Of a stretch of 64,000 nt of DNA, positions 10,112 to 20,789 are shown piece by piece. This DNA is from Xanthobacteraceae bacterium (lineage in GTDB: Bacteria; Pseudomonadota; Alphaproteobacteria; Rhizobiales; Xanthobacteraceae), in contig JAIESI010000032.1 of assembly GCA_019746135.1 (NCBI GenBank), positions 32,838-96,837 on the forward strand, written 5' to 3'. The notes under the pieces were generated by a model. The model had not been told where the DNA came from. It saw nothing but the letters and a program-made list of their open reading frames with translations, and made no database searches. How positions within the stretch are numbered: position 1 is the stretch's first letter; each line of letters begins with the position of its first letter. The translations under genes were made by a program, and so were the position numbers.

Positions 10112-10169
10112 GGCGGTGTGCTGGTTCCTCGGTGTTCCTTGCACCGCAAGGGTGCTACATGTCCACCCC

Positions 10170-11624
10170 ATGAATAGGCATGAGTTGCAGCCGAAGTCCG
10201 GCCGGGGTCGCGGGAACAATGCGCCGCAGCCGGTCCGCACCTTGCGCGACTGGCTCGACCACCTTGCGGCGCACGACCGGCTGGCCGTGCTTAAGCCGAA
10301 TGTCGGGCTGAAGTTCGAGCTTTCGGCTTATGCCAAGCGGCTCGATGGGCAACGCGCCACGGTGTTTCCCAAGCCCTTAGGTGACAAGCCCGGTGGCCAT
10401 CCGATCCCGGTGGTTTCCGGGCTTGTGTCCGATCGCGGCTGGATGGCCGAGGCGATGGGCGTCGAGCCGTCGGAGATGCTGGCCGAGTTCCAGAAGGCCG
10501 CGGAAAATCCGCTGCCGTGGGAGGAGGTGAAAGCGGCTCCGGCGCAGGAGGTGGTCCACCGCGGGGCAGATCTGGACCTCGCCACGATCCTGCCGCTGCC
10601 GACCCACAACGAGCACGACGGCGGTCCCTATATCGCCGCGGGCCTGATGATCGTTCGCAATCCGAAAACCGGAAAGCAGAACGTCTCGATCCATCGCTGC
10701 CAGCTCACCGGTCCCAACCGCCTGGGCGTGCTGGTGCTGCCGCGCCACACCTTCGTGTTCCAGCGCATGGCGGAGGAGGCGGGCGAGCCGCTCGATGCTG
10801 CGATCGTGGTCGGCGTCGATCCGCTGACGCTTTTGGCCTCGCAGGCGATCGTGCCGATCGACCACGACGAGCTCGAGATCGCCGGCGCCCTGCAGCACCG
10901 GCCGCTGCCGGTGGTGAAATGCGTCGCAAGCGACATCCGCGTCCCGGCCGAGGCCGAGATCGTGGTCGAGGGACGCTTCCTGCCGAACGTGCGCGAGCCG
11001 GAAGGGCCGTTCGGCGAGTTTCCGCAGTACTACGGCGAGCGCGCGCCGCGCGAGGTGATGGAGATCGTCGCGGTCACGCATCGCAAGGACGCGATCTTCC
11101 ACACCATCGTCGGCGGCGGGCTCGAGCATCAGCTCCTTGGCGGGATCCCGAAGGAAGCGACGCTGCTGACGCATCTTCGGCGCAACTTTCCGAACGTGCT
11201 CGACGTGCACCTGTCGCCCGGCGGCGTCATGCGCTTCCACCTGTTCGTCAAGATCAGGAAGACCCAGGAAGGGCAGGGCAAGAACGTGATCCTCGGCGCG
11301 TTCGCAGGCTCGTTCGACCTGAAGCACGTCATCGTCGTCGACGAGGACGTCGACATCCACAATCCGACCGAGGTCGAGTGGGCGGTGGCGACGCGCTTCC
11401 AGGCCGACCGCGATCTGGTGATCGTGCCGGACAGCCAGGGCTCCAAGCTCGACCCGTCGAACCGCGACGGCGTCGGCGCCAAGATGGGCATCGACGCGAC
11501 CAAGCCGTTCAAGGCGCCGGAGATGGTGTTCAAGCGCATCCGCGTGCCGGGCGAGGAGACGATCGACGTGGCCGAGGTGCTCAGGCGATCGGGCGGCGAT
11601 TGGCGGACGGCGCTGAAGTCCTAA
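10170..11624 (+). CDS. UbiD-family (de)carboxylase
   Basis: MNRHELQ...REPEGPFGEFPQYYGERAPREVMEIVAVTHRKDAIFHTIVGG...; UbiD EPEGPFGE motif. Confidence 0.92.
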   Translation: MNRHELQPKSGRGRGNNAPQPVRTLRDWLDHLAAHDRLAVLKPNVGLKFELSAYAKRLDGQRATVFPKPLGDKPGGHPIPVVSGLVSDRGWMAEAMGVEPSEMLAEFQKAAENPLPWEEVKAAPAQEVVHRGADLDLATILPLPTHNEHDGGPYIAAGLMIVRNPKTGKQNVSIHRCQLTGPNRLGVLVLPRHTFVFQRMAEEAGEPLDAAIVVGVDPLTLLASQAIVPIDHDELEIAGALQHRPLPVVKCVASDIRVPAEAEIVVEGRFLPNVREPEGPFGEFPQYYGERAPREVMEIVAVTHRKDAIFHTIVGGGLEHQLLGGIPKEATLLTHLRRNFPNVLDVHLSPGGVMRFHLFVKIRKTQEGQGKNVILGAFAGSFDLKHVIVVDEDVDIHNPTEVEWAVATRFQADRDLVIVPDSQGSKLDPSNRDGVGAKMGIDATKPFKAPEMVFKRIRVPGEETIDVAEVLRRSGGDWRTALKS

Positions 11625-11661
11625 TGCACCGAAACTCAATGCATGCCGGACAACTTGCCTT

Positions 11662-12396
11662 TCAGCCTGCACCCGGCCCGAGCGGCGGATCGCCCTGCCA
11701 CTGGCGCAGCGGATAGTCTGGCTGGGTGAACGAGTACATTTCGATGAGCCGGGTCTTGTTGCGCGAGGTGAGCGGCCGGAAGCCTTCGTTGGGAAAATTC
11801 GAGCCGCACGATGGCGTCGCGCTACCACACATTAAGGTATTTGGGTCCTGGTTGTGGCCCAATCCTATGGCGTGACCCAGTTCATGTGCCACGATGTTGC
11901 GCGCCCCACCAGGTAACGTCATCGGTCCCCACTGCTCGCCTGGTATTCCGATCAGAACTTTGATTGGCTGCAGCGGACCAAGCATGAACTTCGGCCAACC
12001 AAGCGCGAACGCATTGAAATTGTCCTTGGCCAAGGCCACGACGATGTCACCATCCACTTCGCGGATGCGCTGCGGCGGGTTTAGCTGGTAGCTGCGAAGT
12101 GATGGATGGAAATCGTTCGCCGGCAAAAGCCCAGTCACGTGATAGACAGCGCCCAATTGGAGCCAGCTGCGAAGCGTCGACAACTCCGCGTTCCAGAAAC
12201 CAACGGCTTCATGAACCGCCTTCAGCCGCGGATCATTGTCATCTGACACGACCACGATGGACGGTTGGTGTTGCCATAGTCCCCACGGCACGTCGCCGCG
12301 TTCCGCCGAAAAGCGCGTTTCACCCAGCAGGGATTGCGCATGAGACGCCAGCGGCAAATTTGCAGCCAACCCAGCCACGAAAGTTCTTCGGTTCAT
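11662..12396 (-). CDS. Secreted matrixin-like zinc metalloprotease, Tat-like signal
   Basis: HELGHAIGLGHN (HExxHxxGxxH) and NTLMCGS Met-turn-like segment; N-terminus MNRRTFVAGLAANLPLASHA. Confidence 0.82.
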   Translation of the reverse strand: MNRRTFVAGLAANLPLASHAQSLLGETRFSAERGDVPWGLWQHQPSIVVVSDDNDPRLKAVHEAVGFWNAELSTLRSWLQLGAVYHVTGLLPANDFHPSLRSYQLNPPQRIREVDGDIVVALAKDNFNAFALGWPKFMLGPLQPIKVLIGIPGEQWGPMTLPGGARNIVAHELGHAIGLGHNQDPNTLMCGSATPSCGSNFPNEGFRPLTSRNKTRLIEMYSFTQPDYPLRQWQGDPPLGPGAG

Positions 12397-12602
12397 GACG
12401 AGCGCCTCGGCCTTGATGTCGGATGGTGCCGACCTGGTCCCCAAGCTCTTGCCGCCACGCCAACAGCGTGCCCAAATTCAAGGCATCCACAGGCTGCAAT
12501 TGCGGCCCAAAGCCCCCTTTACCCCGGCCTGCGATTGGCGCGAGGCTTGCAGTATCGACATTGGAACACCTGCCAGGATGGCGATTTAAAGGCGGGGGGA
12601 GA

Positions 12603-14027
<1,425 letters not shown>

Positions 14028-14050
14028 ATTGGGTGTTGGACCGCTGACCG

Positions 14051-14992
14051 ATGCTTTCCCGCACCGCCGATAACCTCTACTGGCTCGCGCGCTACGTCGA
14101 ACGCGCCGAATATCTCGCGCGCATCCTCGAAGCGACCCAGCGGCTCACCGCCATGCCGCTCGAATATGTCGGCGAGACCAACGAGTGGGAATCCGCGCTC
14201 GCCACCGCCGGATGCTCCAGCGCCTTCTTCGCCGTCCATGCGGAGGCCAACGAGGAAACCGTCACCGACTTCCTGGCCTTCTCCACCTCCAACCCGTCGT
14301 CGATCCGCAACTGCTTCGAGGTCGCGCGCACCAACGCGCGCGCGGTGCGCACCGCGCTGACCATGGAGATGTGGGACGCCATCAACACCACCTGGCTCGA
14401 ATTGAAGCGCTTCGGCAACCGGCCGTCGTCGCGCGAGGAGTTCCAGCGCTTCCTCACCTGGGTGCAGGAATCCTCGCTGCGCTACGACGGCTCGGCCTAC
14501 CGGACCATGCTGCGCAACGACGCCTACTGGTTCTCCCGCCTCGGCGTCTACATCGAGCGCGCCGACAACACCGCGCGCATCCTCGACGTGAAGTACCACT
14601 TGCTCCTTCCGGCGCTGGAGCACGTCGGCGGCCCGCTCGACTACTACCAGTGGGCCGGCATCCTGCGCTCGGTCTCCGCGCTCACCGCCTATCACTGGGT
14701 CTATCGCGAAAGCCTGAAGCCCTGGCTGATTGCCGACCTCTTGATGCTCAACGAGCAGATGCCGCGCTCGCTGGCGAGCTGCTACGAGAACCTGGTGCAG
14801 AACCTCGACCGCATCGCCGGCGCCTATGGACGCCAGGGCCCGGCGCAGCGGCAGGCGCGGGCGATCCGCACCCGGTTGCAGAACAGCCGCATGGAGGAAA
14901 TCTTCCAGTCCGGCCTGCACGAGTTCATCACGTCGTTCATCACCGACAACAACAAGCTCGGCTCGGCGATCACGCAGCAGTATCTGGCGTAG
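14051..14992 (+). CDS. Alpha-E domain-containing protein
   Basis: MLSRTADNLYWLARYVERAEYLARILEATQRL..., immediately 3' of the CP-ATP-grasp gene. Confidence 0.93.
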   Translation: MLSRTADNLYWLARYVERAEYLARILEATQRLTAMPLEYVGETNEWESALATAGCSSAFFAVHAEANEETVTDFLAFSTSNPSSIRNCFEVARTNARAVRTALTMEMWDAINTTWLELKRFGNRPSSREEFQRFLTWVQESSLRYDGSAYRTMLRNDAYWFSRLGVYIERADNTARILDVKYHLLLPALEHVGGPLDYYQWAGILRSVSALTAYHWVYRESLKPWLIADLLMLNEQMPRSLASCYENLVQNLDRIAGAYGRQGPAQRQARAIRTRLQNSRMEEIFQSGLHEFITSFITDNNKLGSAITQQYLA

Positions 14993-15002
14993 TTCTTCCA
15001 CC

Positions 15003-15180
15003 GTCATTCCGGGGCGGCCCGAAGGGCCGAACCCGGAATCCAGACAAGGAAGAATTCCCGCCGAAACTGGATTCCGGGTTCGCGCCTTTCCGCCTTCGCG
15101 TTCACGCGCTTCGGCGGACTCCAGCCCGCCGTAGCTCGCAAAGCGAGCGGAGGCGGGTCGGCGCGCCCCAGAAATGACGC
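15003..15180. repeat. Dispersed MITE/REP-like element copy A
   Basis: Imperfect terminal inverted repeats (cgtcattccggggcg / gcgccccagaaatgacg); internal perfect 16-bp inverted repeat cgaacccggaatccag (15028-15043) / ctggattccgggttcg (15067-15082); core shared with 20590-20785 and 59744-59778. Confidence 0.8.
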
Positions 15181-15297
15181 CGGTGTGAGCGGCGCGCTTT
15201 ACATAACTTTACATTCGGGACAAACGCCGGAAACCGGCCATCTCCATGTTGGGTCCAGCGACAATGCTGCTGACGACCCCGACGAAGGAGATGTTCC

Positions 15298-15912
15298 ATG
15301 TCCGACCATGCAAGGCCCGATGACGCGAACCCGCCGGTTTCCGGCACCGTTTTGCCGCCCAATCGCGGCCGCCGCACCGGCTGGATCGTGGCCGCGCTCA
15401 TTGCCGCGGGCCTCACCGGGGCCGCGGCGTCGAGCGCGCTCAGCCATGGGTTCGGCTTCGGCCCTCCGGGTTTCGGCCCGGGCGGCTGGCATGGCCGCTT
15501 CATGGGCGGCCCGCTCGACCCCAAGCAGATCGAGGATCGCGCCGACCGCGCGGTCCGTCACATCGCCATCGAGATCGACGCGACCAACGAGCAGCAGGAA
15601 AAGCTGCGCAACGTCGTACGCGGCGCGGTCAGGGACATCCTGCCGATGCGCGAGAAGGCGCACGCCGCCCGCGCGCGGGCCCGCGAACTCCTGACCCAGG
15701 ACAAGATCGACCGTGCCGAGATCGAAAAGTTCCGCAGCGACCAGGTTGCGCTGGCCGATGCGTTCTCGAAACGGGTGGCGCAGGCGGTCGGGGACGCCGC
15801 TGAAATTCTCACCCCCGAGCAGCGGCGCAAGATCGCCGACCGCCTGCCGCCATCCGGCCATGGTCATGGTTTCGGCCCGGGCTTCGGCCCCGGCCCGCAC
15901 TGGAATCGGTGA
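15298..15912 (+). CDS. Spy/CpxP-like periplasmic stress protein, His/Gly-rich termini
   Basis: TM/signal plus IEDRADRAVRHIAIEIDATNEQQEKLRNVVRGAVRDILPMREK...ILTPEQRRKIADRL; HGHGFGPGFGPGPHWNR tail. Confidence 0.75.
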   Translation: MSDHARPDDANPPVSGTVLPPNRGRRTGWIVAALIAAGLTGAAASSALSHGFGFGPPGFGPGGWHGRFMGGPLDPKQIEDRADRAVRHIAIEIDATNEQQEKLRNVVRGAVRDILPMREKAHAARARARELLTQDKIDRAEIEKFRSDQVALADAFSKRVAQAVGDAAEILTPEQRRKIADRLPPSGHGHGFGPGFGPGPHWNR

Positions 15913-15924
15913 TAAAGTCGCTCC

Positions 15925-16611
15925 GTGGCCGAGCGCATTCTGCTGATCGAGGACGACCCGCGTCTCGCCGAGATGGTCAAGAATTATCTCGGCGAGGCCG
16001 GTTTTGCCGTGACGGTCGCGGGGCGCGGCAACGACGGCATCGCCCTCGAAGCGCGCGAGGCGTTCGACGCGCTGGTGCTCGACCTGATGCTTCCCGACAT
16101 CGACGGCCTCGAAGTCTGCCGCCGCATCCGCGCGCGCTCGCAGACGCCGATCCTGATGCTGACCGCGCGGGGCGATGCGATGGACCGCGTGGTCGGGCTC
16201 GAAATTGGCGCCGACGACTATTTGCCCAAGCCGTTCGAGCCGCGCGAGATGCTGGCGCGGCTGCGCGCGATCCTGCGCCGCCGCGGCCGCGAGCAGCGCA
16301 ACGACGTGCTGCGGTTCGGCCGGCTCGAGATCGACGCGGGCTCGCGCACGGCCCGGCGCGACGGCAATGAATGCGCGCTGACCGGCTATCAGTTCTCGCT
16401 GCTGCTGTCGCTCGCCCAGCATGCTGGCCGCGTCATGTCGCGTGATGCGATCATGGATGCGATGAAGCACGAGAAGCTCGACGCGTTCGATCGTTCCATC
16501 GATGTGCATATCTCCCGCATCCGCGCCGTCATCGAGGACGATCCGAAGAAGCCGCGGCGGATCGTGACCGTGCGCGGCTCGGGCTATGTGTTCGCCAAGG
16601 CGCAGGATTAA
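15925..16611 (+). CDS. OmpR-family response regulator
   Basis: MAERILLIEDDPRLAEMV...LVLDLMLPDIDGLEVC...DDYLPKPFEPREMLARLRAILRR...winged-helix IRAVIEDDPKKPRRIVTVRGSGYVF. Confidence 0.95.
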   Translation: MAERILLIEDDPRLAEMVKNYLGEAGFAVTVAGRGNDGIALEAREAFDALVLDLMLPDIDGLEVCRRIRARSQTPILMLTARGDAMDRVVGLEIGADDYLPKPFEPREMLARLRAILRRRGREQRNDVLRFGRLEIDAGSRTARRDGNECALTGYQFSLLLSLAQHAGRVMSRDAIMDAMKHEKLDAFDRSIDVHISRIRAVIEDDPKKPRRIVTVRGSGYVFAKAQD

Positions 16612-16618
16612 GCCGGCG

Positions 16619-17875
16619 ATGCGGCGTCTCTATCTGAAAATCTATCTCACCATCATCGCGAGCCTGGTGCTCGTGGTGGTGGTCGCGGCCGGCGTGTGGC
16701 GGTGGGGCGCAGGCGGCCCGCCCGGCGCGCAGGTCATCGAGGCGGCAGGCGAGATCGTCAGCCTTGCGCTGCCGCCCTCCCACGCACCGCAATTCGAGCA
16801 GCAGCGTGCGTTGGACGATCTCGCGCGGCGTTTCCGCATTGATCTCGCGCTGTTCACCCGGGACGGCCAGCCGATCGCCGCGGCCGGACAGCCGCTGCCG
16901 CCGCCGCCGGCGGACGCGGACGGCGACTGGATTCGCGGCCGCGGCGGGCCGGCCTGGGCATTCCGGCTTCCTGACGAGCGCCGGCTGGTGGTTCGCGCGC
17001 TGCCGCGCCACCGCCATCCGGCGATCCATTTCCTGCTGGCGCTCGGCGGCATTGCTCTCGCGGTTGCGGTCGCGGCCTATCCGTTCGTGCGCGGGCTGAC
17101 GCGGCGGCTCGAACGGCTGCAGGCCGGCGTCGAGAAGCTCGGCGCGGGCAACCTTGCGGCCCGCGTCGATGTCGAGGGCAAGGACGAGGTGGCGCGGCTC
17201 GCGCAGAGCTTCAACCACTCCGCCGAGCGCATCGAGGACCTGATGAAGGCGCACCGGATGCTGCTCGCCAACGCCTCGCACGAGCTGCGCACGCCATTGT
17301 CGCGCATCCGGCTTTGCATCGATCTGATGCAGCAGAACCCCGACCCGAAGTACAAGGCGGCGATCGAGCAGGACATCGCCGAGCTCGACCAGATGATCGA
17401 CGAGATCCTGCTGGCGAGCCGGCTCGGCACGATCACGGCCCCGCAGCTCGAGGAGACTGTCGATCTGCTCGCGCTCGCGGCCGAGGAGGGCGCGCGCTAC
17501 GACGACTGCCTGGTGGAGGGCGAGCCCGTCACCGTGCGCGGCGACCGGCGGCTGCTCGGCCGGATGATCCGCAATCTGCTGGAAAACGCCAGGCGGCACG
17601 GCGCGCCGCCGACCAATGTGGCGGTCCGCAGCGCCGGTGGCCGCGCCGTCATCGAGGTCATGGACGGCGGCAAGGGCGTGCCGGAGGCCGAGCGCGAGCG
17701 GGTGTTCACGCCGTTCTACCGGCTGGCCGGCGATACCGAGGGCGCGGGGCTCGGGCTCGCACTGGTGCAGCAGATCGCCCGGCTGCACGGCGGCGACGCG
17801 ACGGTCGCGCCCAAGCCCGGCCATCCGAGCTGCTTTCAGGTCGGCCTGCCCAAGCTTGCCGCCGCCAACGCCTAG
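16619..17875 (+). CDS. Sensor histidine kinase
   Basis: HAMP then NASHELRTPLSRIRLCIDLM H-box, NLLENARRHG N-box, GAGLGLALVQQIARLHGG. Confidence 0.95.
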   Translation: MRRLYLKIYLTIIASLVLVVVVAAGVWRWGAGGPPGAQVIEAAGEIVSLALPPSHAPQFEQQRALDDLARRFRIDLALFTRDGQPIAAAGQPLPPPPADADGDWIRGRGGPAWAFRLPDERRLVVRALPRHRHPAIHFLLALGGIALAVAVAAYPFVRGLTRRLERLQAGVEKLGAGNLAARVDVEGKDEVARLAQSFNHSAERIEDLMKAHRMLLANASHELRTPLSRIRLCIDLMQQNPDPKYKAAIEQDIAELDQMIDEILLASRLGTITAPQLEETVDLLALAAEEGARYDDCLVEGEPVTVRGDRRLLGRMIRNLLENARRHGAPPTNVAVRSAGGRAVIEVMDGGKGVPEAERERVFTPFYRLAGDTEGAGLGLALVQQIARLHGGDATVAPKPGHPSCFQVGLPKLAAANA

Positions 17876-17931
17876 TGCCTGGGCGTTCCTTGGGCTTGAC
17901 CGGAACGGTCCGGTTTTCAATGGTGCCAGCC

Positions 17932-18780
17932 ATGCGCATCCAGGTGTCCCACGAGACCGTCTACCGCTACGGGCAGCCGGCCAACGGCGTGATCCAGACG
18001 CTGCGGCTCACCCCGCGCCACCACGAAAGCCAGTATGTGGTCGACTGGCGGATCGACGTGTCGGAAAACTGCCAGCTCGACCAGCATGAAGACGCATTCG
18101 GCAACCTGATCCACGTGTTCAACGTCGACGGCCCGTTGCAGGAGCTGCGGGTGCTGGCGGAGGGCGAGGTCGACACCCAGGACGCGAGCGGCGTGGTGCG
18201 CGGCGCAATCGAGCGTTTCCCGCCGAGCCTTTATCTCCGCGAGACCGCGCTGACCACCGCCGATCCGGCGATCGCTGAATTCGCCGAAGCGGCCCGCAGC
18301 AACAGCCGCCCGGACGTGCTCTCGGTTCTGCATGCGCTGCTCGAGCGCATCCACGGTGACGTCTCCTATGACGAGGAGGGGCCGACCAACTCCGCGACCA
18401 CCGCGGCCGAGGCCTATGCGCTCAGGCGCGGCGTCTGCCAGGACTTCACCCACATCTTCATTGCCGCGGCGCGCAGCCTCGCCATCCCGGCGCGCTACAT
18501 CGGCGGGCACTTTTTCCGCAGCGACGGCGCCGCGGTGCAGGAGGCGGCGCACGCCTGGGCCGAGGCCTACGTGCCCGATCTCGGCTGGGTCGCGTTCGAC
18601 GCCGCGAACGGCATCTGCGCGACCGACGCGCATGTGCGGGTCGCGGTCGGCCTCGATTATCTGGGGGCTGCCCCGATGCGCGGCACGCGCTATGGCGGCG
18701 GCGACGAGGCGCTCGACGTCACGGTGCGGGTGAGTTGTCCGCTGCGGCCGTCGCACGGCCAGTCGCAAAGCCAGTCGTAG
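17932..18780 (+). CDS. Transglutaminase-family protein (N-terminal beta region plus transglutaminase core)
   Basis: MRIQVSHETVYRYGQPANGVIQTLRLTPRHHESQ...RRGVCQDFTHIFIAAARSLAIPARYIGG...AHAWAEAYVPDLGWVAFDAANG. Confidence 0.93.
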   Translation: MRIQVSHETVYRYGQPANGVIQTLRLTPRHHESQYVVDWRIDVSENCQLDQHEDAFGNLIHVFNVDGPLQELRVLAEGEVDTQDASGVVRGAIERFPPSLYLRETALTTADPAIAEFAEAARSNSRPDVLSVLHALLERIHGDVSYDEEGPTNSATTAAEAYALRRGVCQDFTHIFIAAARSLAIPARYIGGHFFRSDGAAVQEAAHAWAEAYVPDLGWVAFDAANGICATDAHVRVAVGLDYLGAAPMRGTRYGGGDEALDVTVRVSCPLRPSHGQSQSQS

Positions 18781-18792
18781 CGGATCGGTATG

Positions 18793-19824
18793 TCAGCGGA
18801 TCGCGTGGATATCCGGTGAGGCGATCCGGATCGGCTTGGCGCGCCGGTCTGCCGCCGCAGCGGCCATGATCGGCTTCGCCCGCGGCGGTTCCTCAAGCTG
18901 GCACAGCTCGTCCGCGGATCGGTCCTGCAGCCGCAGCCCGTCGAGGCTGAGGCTCGCCAGCGCCGCCGCCTGCACCGGCGCGCTTTGCAGCGACCTGGTG
19001 CTCCGCGAGTTGAGCTTCCAGTCTGCAGCCGCCGTCACCGTCGCCGGCCGTGTCGGGGTCGTGTGCTGCACATGGACGATACGGAAGCCGTTCGCCTTGA
19101 GCTCCTTGAGCAGGATCGGCAACGCATCCACCGTGCGCTGGTGGATATCGTGCAGGAGCAGGATGCCTTTGCCCTTGCCCTCCAGCCGCCGGACCGCGCG
19201 CTTGGCGACCTCGCGGGCGCTGAGCCGGAGCCAGTCGTCGGCCGGCGCGTCCGCGCCCCACACCATCAGGCCGCGCGAGGCGGCATAGGCCTCGACCGGC
19301 GCGCTATGGCCAAAGCCGGGAAAGCGAAAGAACGGCGCGACCTTCTGTGCGTCGCCGAGCGCCGCCGCGGTCGCGGCAATTCCGCCATCGACCTGCGCCT
19401 TGGCTTCCGCAAGCCCCAGCATCCGGAAGTGGAGCGGATGGCTCAGGCTGTGGGTGCCGACGGTGTGGCCGTCCTCATGGACGCGCCGCACCAGTTCCGG
19501 ATTGGCCCGCGCCATGACGCCGACGATGAAATAGGTCGCCTTCACGCACTCGGCGGCCAGGATGTCGAGAATCTTGTCGGTGTAGGGTGGCAGCGGACCG
19601 TCGTCGAAGGTGAGCACCACTTCCTTGTCGACAAGCGGCAGCGTCTCCGCATAGTTCATCGTGCCGATCTTCCGGTGCTCGGTGGGATCGACCACAATCG
19701 TGCGGCTGGTGCCGATCGCGTTTGGATTGCCCGGGCAATTGGCGGCGAAGGCGGGGACAACAAGACTGCTGAGCGCAAAGGCCGCTAGGCCTGTGCGCGC
19801 GAATCGGCAAAGTCTGATTCTCAT
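18793..19824 (-). CDS. Polysaccharide deacetylase (NodB-homology) family protein, secreted
   Basis: VVLTFDDGPLPPYTDKILDILAAECVKATYFIVGVMARANPELVRRVHEDGHTVGTHSLSHP. Confidence 0.94.
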   Translation of the reverse strand: MRIRLCRFARTGLAAFALSSLVVPAFAANCPGNPNAIGTSRTIVVDPTEHRKIGTMNYAETLPLVDKEVVLTFDDGPLPPYTDKILDILAAECVKATYFIVGVMARANPELVRRVHEDGHTVGTHSLSHPLHFRMLGLAEAKAQVDGGIAATAAALGDAQKVAPFFRFPGFGHSAPVEAYAASRGLMVWGADAPADDWLRLSAREVAKRAVRRLEGKGKGILLLHDIHQRTVDALPILLKELKANGFRIVHVQHTTPTRPATVTAAADWKLNSRSTRSLQSAPVQAAALASLSLDGLRLQDRSADELCQLEEPPRAKPIMAAAAADRRAKPIRIASPDIHAIR

Positions 19825-19882
19825 GAATGATTCTTATGGCACTCAAGATATTGCGATGGCATCGCCGTGCCTCTGAATTCAC

Positions 19883-20569
19883 ATGCATATTGAGTCGCAC
19901 CCTCCTCGGTCGGGTCTGCCAGCCGTCCGGTTCACGCCGTCGGAGCGGCGCCTGATTCGCAGGCTGCGCACGCCCTTGGCCGTGCAGCGCTATCTCAACA
20001 GGTTGCCGTACAACACCGAGACCAAGGGCGACACGCTGCGCAGCTTCCGGCAGGTGGTGCGCAGGAAAACGGCACACTGCCTGGAGGCTGCGCTGTTCAC
20101 TGCCTGCGTGCTGGACCAGCACGGCTATTCGCCGCTGGTGATGGGCCTCGAATCGATCGACGGCCTCGACCACGTGATCTTCGTCTACAAGCACCGCGGC
20201 CGCTGGGGTGCGGTGGCGCGCTCGCGCGATCCGGGCCTGCATGGTCGCAAGCCGGTGTTTCGTTCGCCGCGCGCGCTCGCCGAGAGCTATTTCGATCCGT
20301 ACATCGACCACAGCGGCCTGATCACCCGCTATTCGGTGGTGCACTTGCGCATCATGGGCCAGTACGACTGGCGGCTGTCGAAGCGGAACGTGTGGGCGGT
20401 CGAGCGGATGCTGTTCACGGTGCCGCACTGGCGGCTCAGGCGGCGCTCACGCAAGCACGTGCGGCGCGAGCGCGAGAAGTACCGGGCGTATCTGGAAAAG
20501 CACAAGAAGAAGCCGGTCTACTATCGCGGCCGGGAAAAGTGGACGGAAATCCCCAAACACTTCTTGTGA
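19883..20569 (+). CDS. Uncharacterised protein, possible transglutaminase-like cysteine fold
   Basis: RRKTAHCLEAALFTACVLDQHGY...GLDHVIFVYKHRGRWGAVARSRDPGLHG: ordered Cys-His-Asp candidates; very basic C-terminus. Confidence 0.6.
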   Translation: MHIESHPPRSGLPAVRFTPSERRLIRRLRTPLAVQRYLNRLPYNTETKGDTLRSFRQVVRRKTAHCLEAALFTACVLDQHGYSPLVMGLESIDGLDHVIFVYKHRGRWGAVARSRDPGLHGRKPVFRSPRALAESYFDPYIDHSGLITRYSVVHLRIMGQYDWRLSKRNVWAVERMLFTVPHWRLRRRSRKHVRREREKYRAYLEKHKKKPVYYRGREKWTEIPKHFL

Positions 20570-20589
20570 TTTAAACGCGAACTCTCCGC

Positions 20590-20785
20590 GGGTCGTTCCG
20601 CGGCGCCGCGCAAGCGGCGAACCCGGAATCCATACTCCGCAGCCGTGGTTATGGATTCCGGGTTCGCGAGCTTCCGCCTTCGCGCTCGCGCGCTTCGGCG
20701 GACTCCAAGCCCGCCGTAGCTCGCGTAGCGAGCGGAGGCGGGTCGTTCGCGCCCCGGAATGCCTCGCGGAGAGGGCGGCGAAACC
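20590..20785. repeat. Dispersed MITE/REP-like element copy B
   Basis: Perfect 16-bp inverted repeat cgaacccggaatccat (20618-20633) / atggattccgggttcg (20651-20666); gcgcttcggcggactccaagcccgccgtagctcgc (20690-20724) matches copy A and 59744-59778 (reverse complement). Confidence 0.8.
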
Positions 20786-20789
20786 CAGC

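Noticed and set aside
16619-17875. Two-component cassette as a novel system in itself
   Set aside because: Response regulator and kinase are canonical OmpR/HisKA proteins; only their placement is notable.
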